Shown piece by piece: positions 15,862 to 22,164 of a stretch of 29,464 nucleotides of DNA. This DNA is from a virus, in IMG/VR virus record IMGVR_UViG_3300032249_000651, positions 1-29,464 of that record. One strand, 5' to 3'. A program made the translations under genes and the position numbers. The notes below the pieces were generated by a model, which was not told where the DNA came from, did no database searches, and saw only the letters and a program-made list of their open reading frames with translations. Within the stretch, counting starts at the first letter, position 1; every line of letters begins with the position of its first letter.

Positions 15862-16832
15862 GACGCAAGCCTCTGATTGACCATGGTACGGAGCAGCTCC
15901 TTGTCGGTGCCGTATTTTGGCGCATACGACTCCGTAAACACTTGAATTGCCTTGTGAATTCCCATGGATTCACTGACGTGCTTGGTTGTCGTTTGCGTCT
16001 TGAATGTCCTCACCCTGCAGCCGGCCCAGCGTGCCTTACGCGCCTTGATGAACTCCTCGGAACCAATGACATCGACGATGTACTTCCACCTTGGGTTGAT
16101 TTCCAGCTCCAGGGGAGCCTCTTCCCTATCTTCGACCCGAACCAGCTTCTGGCACCACTGGCTGGTATCGAAGGTCTTGCCGCCAACCATGAGCTGGCCG
16201 TCTTCCGTCTGAATGAGAAAGAGGGCCCTCTCGACACCTACATCAGACAAGCTCCTCCAGCGAGGAGCCCCGATGTAGGTCACATTGGCGAACCTCTGGG
16301 GAGTGTGAATGTGGCCACTGATGAACTGGCGATCCTCAAAGCCGACCAGGCTGATGCCGTCGCTGGCGAAGAATCCATTCTCGTACTTGCTGCCATCGAA
16401 GGTCTGGTGGCAGAAGACGGTCTTTGAGTTCGGAGAACTGGCCAGGTCGCTCAAGAACTCCTGGGCGCCGTGTCGGTATGGAATCAAGAGACAGTCGTCG
16501 ACTCGGGTGAGCTGGTCAACGAGCCGCACCCCGGTCCCTTCACACGAGAGAAGGGCGTTTGCCTTGGAGCTGGCATCACCAGGCATGTCATGATTACCCG
16601 CCAGAGCGTAGACGCTAGCTCCAAGAGCTGCTAGCTCCTTGAAGGCCTGGCGCCAGAAGGCCATCACCTCGACGTGGATGATGGCGTGGTTGTGGAACTG
16701 GTCGCCCATGAACACGACGTTGTCGGGCTTCTCTGCGCGGATAGTGTCCTTGATGCCCGCAATGAGAGCCCTCATGTCGTCCAGCTCGTCGACCACCGCA
16801 TGGGGGTCACCAATCAGCAGCCACTTCTTCAT
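15858..16832 (-). CDS. SbcD/Mre11/gp47-like metallophosphoesterase (nuclease subunit)
   Basis: A 324-residue protein with all five calcineurin-like metal motifs: D9 and H11 (GDPH), D44 (GDQFHNH), N80-H81-D82 (GNHD), H142 (CHQTF) and H174/H176 (GHIHTP). With an SbcC/Rad50/gp46 partner, such proteins cut DNA ends and hairpins and prepare ends for recombination-dependent replication. The partner is encoded on the other strand at 24965-26890. Here it lies in the sigma/co-chaperonin/terminase operon, overlapping the genes on each side by four bases. The C-terminal third (about 230-324) is the usual capping/DNA-binding region. Confidence 0.88.
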   Translation of the reverse strand: MKKWLLIGDPHAVVDELDDMRALIAGIKDTIRAEKPDNVVFMGDQFHNHAIIHVEVMAFWRQAFKELAALGASVYALAGNHDMPGDASSKANALLSCEGTGVRLVDQLTRVDDCLLIPYRHGAQEFLSDLASSPNSKTVFCHQTFDGSKYENGFFASDGISLVGFEDRQFISGHIHTPQRFANVTYIGAPRWRSLSDVGVERALFLIQTEDGQLMVGGKTFDTSQWCQKLVRVEDREEAPLELEINPRWKYIVDVIGSEEFIKARKARWAGCRVRTFKTQTTTKHVSESMGIHKAIQVFTESYAPKYGTDKELLRTMVNQRLAS

Positions 16833-17041
16833 CGGTCCCCGAAGTAGTCAGGAGGGTGGTTGTCCAGACGGTCCTGCTCCGACCGCGAGAGAATCTGGTC
16901 GTATCCGCCACGACCGTCGTTGATCCACACGTACCAGTAGCCATCGCTCCTCTTGAAGGGTTGGCTGTCGTTCGAGGTGCGCGGCGATGAATCTTCCTTG
17001 CCCGACTTGTTCGGCTTGCGCTTGCGTTGCCACTTACCCAT
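16829..17041 (-). CDS. Small hypothetical basic protein
   Basis: A 70-residue protein, Lys/Arg/Ser-rich for the first 30 residues (MGKWQRKRKPNKSGKED), then an aromatic stretch WYVWINDGRGGYDQI. It overlaps the co-chaperonin gene by eight bases and the phosphoesterase gene by four, so it belongs to the same operon. No family recognised. Confidence 0.55.
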   Translation of the reverse strand: MGKWQRKRKPNKSGKEDSSPRTSNDSQPFKRSDGYWYVWINDGRGGYDQILSRSEQDRLDNHPPDYFGDR

Positions 17042-17426
17042 TCTTCACCACCATGATGGCGGTTTCAGGGACCAGGATGAATTCCTGGCCATCCACCGTA
17101 AAGACTTCCTTGACCCAGTTCTGCACGACCTGGTCACCACGAACAAAGACCCGCTGGCCGGGGAAGAATCCTGTGTCGCTGGCAAGGACGACGGTCAGCT
17201 CCTGCAGGTTCACCTTCTTGTCAATCATCGCGATGCCACCCTTGATGACCTTCTCGATGTTCTGCTTCGGGAATGGAGTGCAAGCGACCACTTTGTTCAT
17301 GGTCCTCACCGGAGGCATGATAGGAATCGTCGGGGTCATGTACAGCGGCGGGGTGTGAAGATTGACAGTCTTGACAGTCCCGGAGTAGAGACTGACCTTG
17401 CCGGTCGTTCCTTCGTTCTCTTTCAT
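17034..17426 (-). CDS. GroES/gp31-like co-chaperonin
   Basis: A 130-residue protein that fits the co-chaperonin fold: VVACTPFPKQN resembles the first strand of GroES, VIKGGIAMIDK (60-70) contains the GGI-x-hydrophobic mobile loop that docks on GroEL, FFPGQRVFVRGD (87-98) matches the 'PG..V' turn, and QEFILVPETAIMVV (114-127) matches the C-terminal strand as in T4 gp31 (E..LVPE..I). The first 40 residues are an N-terminal extension not seen in bacterial GroES. Phage co-chaperonins help fold the capsid protein. A matching GroEL is encoded at 22165-23976 on the other strand. The start overlaps the sigma-like gene by four bases, and GAGGAG precedes it. Confidence 0.75.
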   Translation of the reverse strand: MKENEGTTGKVSLYSGTVKTVNLHTPPLYMTPTIPIMPPVRTMNKVVACTPFPKQNIEKVIKGGIAMIDKKVNLQELTVVLASDTGFFPGQRVFVRGDQVVQNWVKEVFTVDGQEFILVPETAIMVVKNG

Positions 17427-18493
17427 TGCGGTACTCCTCTCATGCGTAGCAGCTTCTTTTCGATGAGGTCCAGCTCTTGCATCTTCGAGCGCATCACAAG
17501 GATAGCGTCTTCGTCTTCGGCCTGCAAGTCTGGCCTGGATTCTGCAGCAGCCTCGTAGCGCTCCAGAAGAGTGTCACCCTCGCCGTCAGGCATGGTCAGG
17601 TCGCCGCTCACACAAGAGCTTGCAGCCAGAAGCTCAGCAATCTCTTCAGGGTTGGTCCTGTGGGCAGGTTCCACATCCTCATTGACAGACTCTGCCATCT
17701 TGACGTAGTCGATGGTGTCGCCCATCTTGCGGCGAGCCTTGTTGGCTCGGTAAATCTTCCTTTTGTCAATGGGATAGAAGTGAATGAGCGTCTCGGAATA
17801 CTGCTCGATGCGATCGCCAATCATCCGGCCGATGGCCACTGCCCGGAAGGTCCGGTAGGCCTCCAGCTCTTCCTCCTCGGTCATCTCAGATGTGTCAGGC
17901 GGCACGAACTTGTCGATGGCCACCAAGAGACCGCCGCAGTGAATCTGCACCAGGTCCATGTAGGAGAGATGGGACTTGGGCGTGTTGGACCAGAAGATGC
18001 GAGCCTGGCTGATAGCCAAGGGCATGTTCATCTCCATGATTTCCATGCGGATTTTGTAGATTTCCTCGGCCAACTGCACAATCTTCCCGCCAATCCTGTT
18101 AGCTCGCCAGTTCCTGGCGTTCAGTACGAACAGAATGAAAGTGTAGTTGAAGTGGAACCTGTAAAGGCCCTTGTCGCTTCGCTTCTTCAGCGCCTTGCTG
18201 ATAGCGTCTGCAAACACAGCCTGGCGCTCTCGGAAGTATGGTCTTGCCGCCAGGATGTTCCTCTTCTGGTCGAGAATCATCGTCACGAACTCTCGATAGA
18301 CACTAGGTCCCCAGGGGTGCTTGATGAGGGCCTTCCGGAACTTGTCCTCTAGAGACAGCAAGAGCTTCATCTGCCGGCGCTGCCGGACCAGGAGAGTCTC
18401 CTCTGGGATAGCGTCGGCTTCGTAGCGCTTGAGGACGGCCTCAAGGTTGCCGGCGAACAGGCGGAAGTGTGTTTCGTCCTCAAAGAATGCCAT
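17423..18493 (-). CDS. Sigma-70-family-like transcription factor lacking region 4.2
   Basis: A 356-residue protein. Residues 155-235 resemble sigma-70 region 2: NMPLAISQARIFW, then LSYMDLVQIHCGGLLVAIDKF, then a segment with FRAVAIGRMIGDRI. The tail (about 260-350) is helical and acidic and lacks a recognisable region 4 helix-turn-helix; it ends with a helix like the start of region 4 (ILVMRSKMQELDLIEKKLL). The first 110 residues are a helical domain I do not recognise. It probably redirects host RNA polymerase to phage promoters, most likely late ones, since it heads the operon that runs into the packaging genes. A promoter-like TAGAAT lies six bases before its ATG. Confidence 0.7.
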   Translation of the reverse strand: MAFFEDETHFRLFAGNLEAVLKRYEADAIPEETLLVRQRRQMKLLLSLEDKFRKALIKHPWGPSVYREFVTMILDQKRNILAARPYFRERQAVFADAISKALKKRSDKGLYRFHFNYTFILFVLNARNWRANRIGGKIVQLAEEIYKIRMEIMEMNMPLAISQARIFWSNTPKSHLSYMDLVQIHCGGLLVAIDKFVPPDTSEMTEEEELEAYRTFRAVAIGRMIGDRIEQYSETLIHFYPIDKRKIYRANKARRKMGDTIDYVKMAESVNEDVEPAHRTNPEEIAELLAASSCVSGDLTMPDGEGDTLLERYEAAAESRPDLQAEDEDAILVMRSKMQELDLIEKKLLRMRGVPQ

Positions 18494-18499
18494 GCAGTA

Positions 18500-18517
18500 A
18501 TTCTAGCACGATGTCAA
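18500..18517 (-). promoter_or_regulatory. Extended -10 promoter-like site for the sigma/packaging operon
   Basis: On the minus strand TGC precedes TAGAAT (18505-18500), an extended -10 box six bases before the ATG at 18493, so the message could be leaderless. TTGACA (18517-18512) lies only six bases upstream of the -10 box, too close for a normal -35. The string around it (AAAGTGGCACTTGACA) is nearly the same as at 21522-21536, so it may instead be an operator. Confidence 0.5.
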
Positions 18518-18550
18518 GTGCCACTTTGAGGAGCTAGCGTCGTTGCTTGC

Positions 18551-18577
18551 AAAAAGACACGAACTTTACGTCTTTTT
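18551..18577. terminator. Probable weak terminator hairpin
   Basis: AAAAAGAC pairs with GTCTTTTT across an 11-base loop, with T-runs on either strand. It lies four bases downstream of the stop of the last gene of the helicase operon and just before the promoter of the sigma operon. The stem is A/T-rich and so not very stable. Confidence 0.4.
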
Positions 18578-18581
18578 GTGT

Positions 18582-18776
18582 CTAGAGCCTCGCAGTATTG
18601 GTGGCGTTCTGGATTGCAGCCTGAAGGTCGGAAGCCACGACGTAAACCATGCGACCGCCGTCGATGCTCAGTCCGACCAACTCCCGCTGGTTCCAGTGGC
18701 TCTCAACCAGCATGGGGCCTTCTCGGTTGTCGGTGTTCTCTTCGTACGTCTTCACTTCACTCTTGACTTTGATCAC
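18582..18776 (-). CDS. Small hypothetical protein
   Basis: A 64-residue protein. I place the start at GTG 18776, which has a strong GGAGG site six bases upstream; a longer frame to 18830 lacks one. It overlaps the preceding gene by 20 bases. The sequence (KVKSEVKTYEE... GLSIDGGRMVYVVASDLQAAIQNA) looks like a small alpha/beta protein. No family recognised. It is the last gene before a terminator-like hairpin. Confidence 0.55.
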   Translation of the reverse strand: MIKVKSEVKTYEENTDNREGPMLVESHWNQRELVGLSIDGGRMVYVVASDLQAAIQNATNTARL

Positions 18777-19008
18777 TGGACACCTCCAAAGGAACCTGAA
18801 TGACAGGCTCAAAGCCACCTGACACTTCAAACTGACCGAGGACTTCCAGGGTCATCCTTGCCAGGCCGCCAGCTTCGACTTCAACTTTCACCTTTCTCAC
18901 AAAGGGAATCTTCTTGCCATCCACGAACAGCTGAGCGTTGCCGCCAGTCATCAGACCGACAGCGCCTTCACGCATTCGCAGCTCGTACTTCGGGTACTCG
19001 TCGCTCAC
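18757..19008 (-). CDS. Small hypothetical protein
   Basis: An 83-residue protein starting at GTG 19008, which overlaps the helicase stop in GTGA. Beta-rich pattern (QLFVDGKKIPFVRKVKVEVEAGGLARMTLEVLG in outline), with acidic ends. It resembles small conserved phage proteins of unknown role. It is part of the helicase operon. Confidence 0.5.
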   Translation of the reverse strand: MSDEYPKYELRMREGAVGLMTGGNAQLFVDGKKIPFVRKVKVEVEAGGLARMTLEVLGQFEVSGGFEPVIQVPLEVSSDQSQE

Positions 19009-20567
19009 TCTGAACCCCAGTCGACAATTTGAACAGGCCCATAGATGTCGTCGAAAATCATCTTGCGGGCTTTGGCGTGCTTGGTCAGGATAGGGACATT
19101 CGCCACATCAAAGTCTACCACGCTGCAAGCGGTCTTCCCCGGAACCTTGCGAGTGCAACGGCCAACGCCCTGCTTGACTTCAATCTCCGACTTCCCACCC
19201 TTCAAGTAGACCATGGTCTTCACTGACCTGATATCGGTTCCAGTGCTGATGCAGCTGGTCCCAACCAGGATGGGGAACTCTCCGGCGTTGAACTGGTCGA
19301 CGAGCTTGTTGGGGTCTGACTCCCAGTACTCCCGAGGCACAGATTCGCGGTTGCCCTTGGTCTTGACGACAGGATATCCGTCTCGACCCAGAATCAGGTT
19401 TCCAAGGTCGTCGGTCTTGTAGGTCGTTGCGGTGAGTGGTCCATGGGCGAATCCTACCTTGTGATTCAGAAGAGGCAGCAGGCGAGTGAACTGCTCCACC
19501 TCGTCAATCAGAACCAACACCTGGTGTCCGAGCTGCTGTACTGACTGGTTGATGACCTCAGCCGCCTGGCGAAGCACCAGGGGGTTCTTGTAGAGGTGAA
19601 CGCGGGTCATCTCGTTGGCGTCATCAGACTGGAAGTTGCTCTCCGACCTAGTTCGAATCATCCGGAAGACAGGCTTGCTGAGAAAGCCTCCATCCACACC
19701 TTCACGCACCGTCATCGAGTAGACCGTTGGCCCAGTGATTGCATCAAGGAGCTTGTCCAGGCCATCGTTCCTCATCTGGGTAGCTGAGAAGAAGAATCGA
19801 TACGGAGCATTGGCCAAGAGGCCGGAGCAGACCTTGCTGAGGGTTGAGGCTGGACACTGATGGCTTTCGTCAGCCAGGAACACTTCAGTCTGGCTCAAGG
19901 CTTCCCAGGCCGGCGTCCCGGGTTCTACCCGAGTCAGACTCTGGGCATTGCCGATGACCACCAGCTTCTTGAAGTCTTTCTTGCCGTCATAGTAGGCCCC
20001 AACATACTTCTTGCCAAGATGCTTGACGAAGTCCTGATACAGCTGGTCTGCGATTGAGGTACTTGGTGCCATGATGACCGTCTTGAGACCCAGCTCACGG
20101 CAGATGTTCAGCAGGATGAAGCTCTTCCCAAGTCCCGTCCCCATCTCAACACGGGCATGCAGGCGGCCTAGCAAGGCCGCCTTTGCGTTTTCTTGGTAGG
20201 GGTAAGGGGTTTTGTTGGGTACCTCAGCCCAAGGCAACAGGCGAGGCTCTGGGTGCTTCACCAGGACTTCAGCGGTGAGCCCGTACTTGTTCTCCAGGTA
20301 GCTCCTCATCCCAGAAAGGACCCAGTACCTGCCATCGGGGTCCTGGTTGAGGAGACAAACCTTCTCCTGAGCCTGAAGTTCAGCCAGCTTCTTCTGGTAG
20401 GCATCCTCCCCGTGCTTGTGTCGGAACCAGTCAGCCTGCTTGTGCTTCTTCAACTCGTACTGGACCTTCTTGTCACGGTAGGTGAGGTTTTCTTTCACCT
20501 CATTGAGTCGAATTCCGTGGAGGTCATCGATGTGAAGCTTGAGGGGTGTCGTCAGAGTGAGCTTCAA
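19005..20567 (-). CDS. SF2 DNA helicase (UvsW-like)
   Basis: A 520-residue helicase. Motif I is GTGLGKS (143-149), motif II is DESH (233-236), motif III SAT (261-263), motif V includes GTSCISTGTDI (436-446) and motif VI QGVGRCTR (466-473). The first 120 residues form a substrate-binding domain unlike the core. The set fits the phage UvsW/DEXH group, which unwinds recombination and replication intermediates. The start is TTG at 20567, overlapping the previous stop as TTGA. A 35-residue polar insert at about 382-418 is unusual between the two RecA-like lobes. Motifs are complete, so it should be active. Confidence 0.88.
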   Translation of the reverse strand: MKLTLTTPLKLHIDDLHGIRLNEVKENLTYRDKKVQYELKKHKQADWFRHKHGEDAYQKKLAELQAQEKVCLLNQDPDGRYWVLSGMRSYLENKYGLTAEVLVKHPEPRLLPWAEVPNKTPYPYQENAKAALLGRLHARVEMGTGLGKSFILLNICRELGLKTVIMAPSTSIADQLYQDFVKHLGKKYVGAYYDGKKDFKKLVVIGNAQSLTRVEPGTPAWEALSQTEVFLADESHQCPASTLSKVCSGLLANAPYRFFFSATQMRNDGLDKLLDAITGPTVYSMTVREGVDGGFLSKPVFRMIRTRSESNFQSDDANEMTRVHLYKNPLVLRQAAEVINQSVQQLGHQVLVLIDEVEQFTRLLPLLNHKVGFAHGPLTATTYKTDDLGNLILGRDGYPVVKTKGNRESVPREYWESDPNKLVDQFNAGEFPILVGTSCISTGTDIRSVKTMVYLKGGKSEIEVKQGVGRCTRKVPGKTACSVVDFDVANVPILTKHAKARKMIFDDIYGPVQIVDWGSE

Positions 20568-21139
20568 CGGAAAATCCTGGCCTTGACCATCAGGAGACGT
20601 TGGTCTGTCGTTCCAAAAATCGGCACAACCTTCTGATTCAACTCGTCATCTTCGTGGATGAGTCGCGTGATGAGGTTGTCAATGTCCTTGCTCTGGCTCT
20701 CGTCGTGAATTCTGTTTGGGTCTGGCTGGTCATTCCAGCCTCGGTGGAATGGATGAGCGTAGAAGCTTGCAGTGGTGATTGCCTTGCTCCTCCGGTACAT
20801 GTCGAGGACATCTCCACGTTTACGGCATTGAGGACTCATGTAAAGTACCGCATTTACAGGTGAGCTGTCACTGATGATGAAGACCTTCGGTCCACAGGCC
20901 TTCACCAGAAGCTCATCCAGCTCCAGTTGGATTCTCATGATTTCGACCTGGTCGTCATCTGTCAGAACGAGCTTGTCGTCAGGACCAAAGCCCCACAGAA
21001 CACGTTGCTTGGCGATGTACAGACGGGCCTGTTCCACAGAGAACTCAGAGACAAGACCAACTTCCTTAAGAGAAGCAAAGGCCATGGCTGCCGTGGTAGT
21101 CTTGCCTGACTGAGGTGAACCGATGAAGTTGAAGAGCAC
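20564..21139 (-). CDS. P-loop NTPase (AAA/NadR-kinase-like)
   Basis: A 191-residue protein with Walker A GSPQSGKT (7-14) and a Walker B-like strand VFIISDSS (86-93). SEFSVEQARLYI after the first helix resembles the 'PEYAREY' segment of NadR-like/AAA_28 ATPases; the partner or substrate is unknown. GTG start at 21139 without a ribosome site; TAAACT lies six bases upstream, as in the other close TAnnnT/start pairs. It heads the leftward helicase operon and is the first gene left of the repeat region. Confidence 0.65.
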   Translation of the reverse strand: MLFNFIGSPQSGKTTTAAMAFASLKEVGLVSEFSVEQARLYIAKQRVLWGFGPDDKLVLTDDDQVEIMRIQLELDELLVKACGPKVFIISDSSPVNAVLYMSPQCRKRGDVLDMYRRSKAITTASFYAHPFHRGWNDQPDPNRIHDESQSKDIDNLITRLIHEDDELNQKVVPIFGTTDQRLLMVKARIFR

Positions 21140-21310
21140 GCAAGAAGTTTACCACGGCCTGACTTCCGGGGTCCAGGACCGGGCGCGAAGCGAAAATTTT
21201 CCATCGATCGATTCCCGGCCGCATAAGAAATGCTTACTTCAAATCTCTGAAGTGCAAATTCAACTCATGTATTCACTACATATCTAAACATGTAATGAAG
21301 CGCTCTCGCG

Positions 21311-21543
21311 TAGCGACCGTGAACGGCATTTGACAGCCACGCACCCAAAAAAGCCGGTGTCAAATGCCATTCTGGACTGCTTCGTGAACGGCATTTGACA
21401 CCCTAGCGACCGTGAACGGCATTTAGGACAGGGGGCCACTCAACCTGCTTATGGGTCTTCAGTTATTTTAGGTACTTACAAAAAGGTGTAGCTGTCAAAT
21501 GCCGTTCACGGTCGCTAGGCCAAAGTGGCATTTGACGGCCACT
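21311..21543. repeat. Six direct/inverted copies of a GTGAACGGCATTTGACA-type repeat
   Basis: Plus-oriented copies are at 21311-21338, 21383-21402, 21403-21424 (tail altered to ATTTAGGACAG) and 21525-21542. Inverted copies are at 21356-21368 and 21492-21519. The first and the 21492-21519 copies are 27-base perfect inverted repeats of each other. The 11-base core GGCATTTGACA occurs in four or five copies. Neighbouring opposite copies can form hairpins. The last copy also contains the -35 box of the next gene. Confidence 0.85.
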
Positions 21544-21561
21544 CTCACTTGAGACTAGAAT
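21532..21561 (+). promoter_or_regulatory. Sigma-70-like promoter, leaderless type
   Basis: TTGACG (21532-21537) and TAGAAT (21556-21561) are 18 bases apart; ATG follows five bases later at 21567. The -35 box is embedded in the last repeat copy, flanked by the small inverted repeat AGTGGC/GCCACT (21524-21543), so binding of a protein to the repeat could block it. Confidence 0.6.
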
Positions 21562-21566
21562 CCCTC

Positions 21567-22163
21567 ATGAGCAGCAGCAACGTCATCTACGGTCTCGTGG
21601 ATCCAAAAACAAAGCAACTTCGATACGTAGGAGCTAGCCAGGGTGACCCTTCCGCTAGAATCCAACAGCATCTATGTCCCAGTGTTTTGAGACAAAAAAA
21701 CGACAAAAGCCGCTGGCTCAATCAGCTGAACACTGAAGGTCTGCGGCCAGAGTGGATTGTCATTCAGACGCTCCAAGACCCTGAAATCTTGAGCCAAGCA
21801 GAGAGGTTCTGGACTACATACTTCAGAACCATGGGCTGCCCTTTGACGAACTCATACGCGAGTGGCCCGGCTTTTTCGGTTCGCCATCGACAGAACCTGG
21901 CGATTGCACGGCTCACCAGAAGCGCTGGCCATCGCCAGGTTCTGCTGCAACTCTTGGCCTCAGACGCACATGCCACCGATCTTGATTTGGGGCAACGAAT
22001 GGGCCTGAAACCGAGGATGGTTCGGAAGCACCTTAAAGAACTCCGCGACAGTGGTATGATTACTGCAAGTGTCAAGCGCCATCTCGTCAACGGCCAGAAG
22101 TGGATGAACCACAGAACCATCGTTGTGACTTCTGAAGGACTCAAAAGAATCAAGGGGTGTTGA
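21567..22163 (+). CDS. GIY-YIG nuclease fused to a winged-helix domain
   Basis: A 198-residue protein; I use ATG 21567 because the longer GTG start at 21525 lies inside the promoter. Residues 5-95 match a GIY-YIG domain: VIYGLVDP (Y8), RYVGAS (Y20-V-G22), R31 and the metal-binding E79 in AERFW. Residues 122-195 look like a winged helix-turn-helix (helix LGQRMGLKPRMVRKHLKEL, then a beta wing). GIY-YIG enzymes cut DNA; homing or repair types are common in phages. The fused DNA-binding domain could direct it to the adjacent repeats or give autoregulation. It is the first gene of the rightward operon. Confidence 0.75.
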   Translation: MSSSNVIYGLVDPKTKQLRYVGASQGDPSARIQQHLCPSVLRQKNDKSRWLNQLNTEGLRPEWIVIQTLQDPEILSQAERFWTTYFRTMGCPLTNSYASGPAFSVRHRQNLAIARLTRSAGHRQVLLQLLASDAHATDLDLGQRMGLKPRMVRKHLKELRDSGMITASVKRHLVNGQKWMNHRTIVVTSEGLKRIKGC

Positions 22164-22164
22164 T

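Larger units (their letters stand above)
21140..21566. other. Divergent intergenic region: AT-rich stretch and repeats, candidate origin/control region
   Basis: This is the only gene-free stretch longer than 300 bases. From left to right it holds a short GC-rich dyad (GGTCCAGGACC at about 21170), an AT-rich stretch (21225-21298) with ATGTA/TACAT dyads, and then six copies of a GGCATTTGACA-type element in both orientations (21311-21543). Both strands are transcribed away from it. The layout fits a replication origin with iterons and an unwinding element, or a switch region for the two divergent operons. No tRNA or small RNA could be recognised. Confidence 0.5.

Noticed and set aside
21331-21368. 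Promoters at every TTGACA copy in the repeat cluster
   Set aside because: Except for the last copy, no acceptable -10 box lies 16-18 bases downstream, so the TTGACA is better read as part of the repeat.
21311-21543. CRISPR array
   Set aside because: The repeats occur in both orientations with uneven gaps and no regular spacers.
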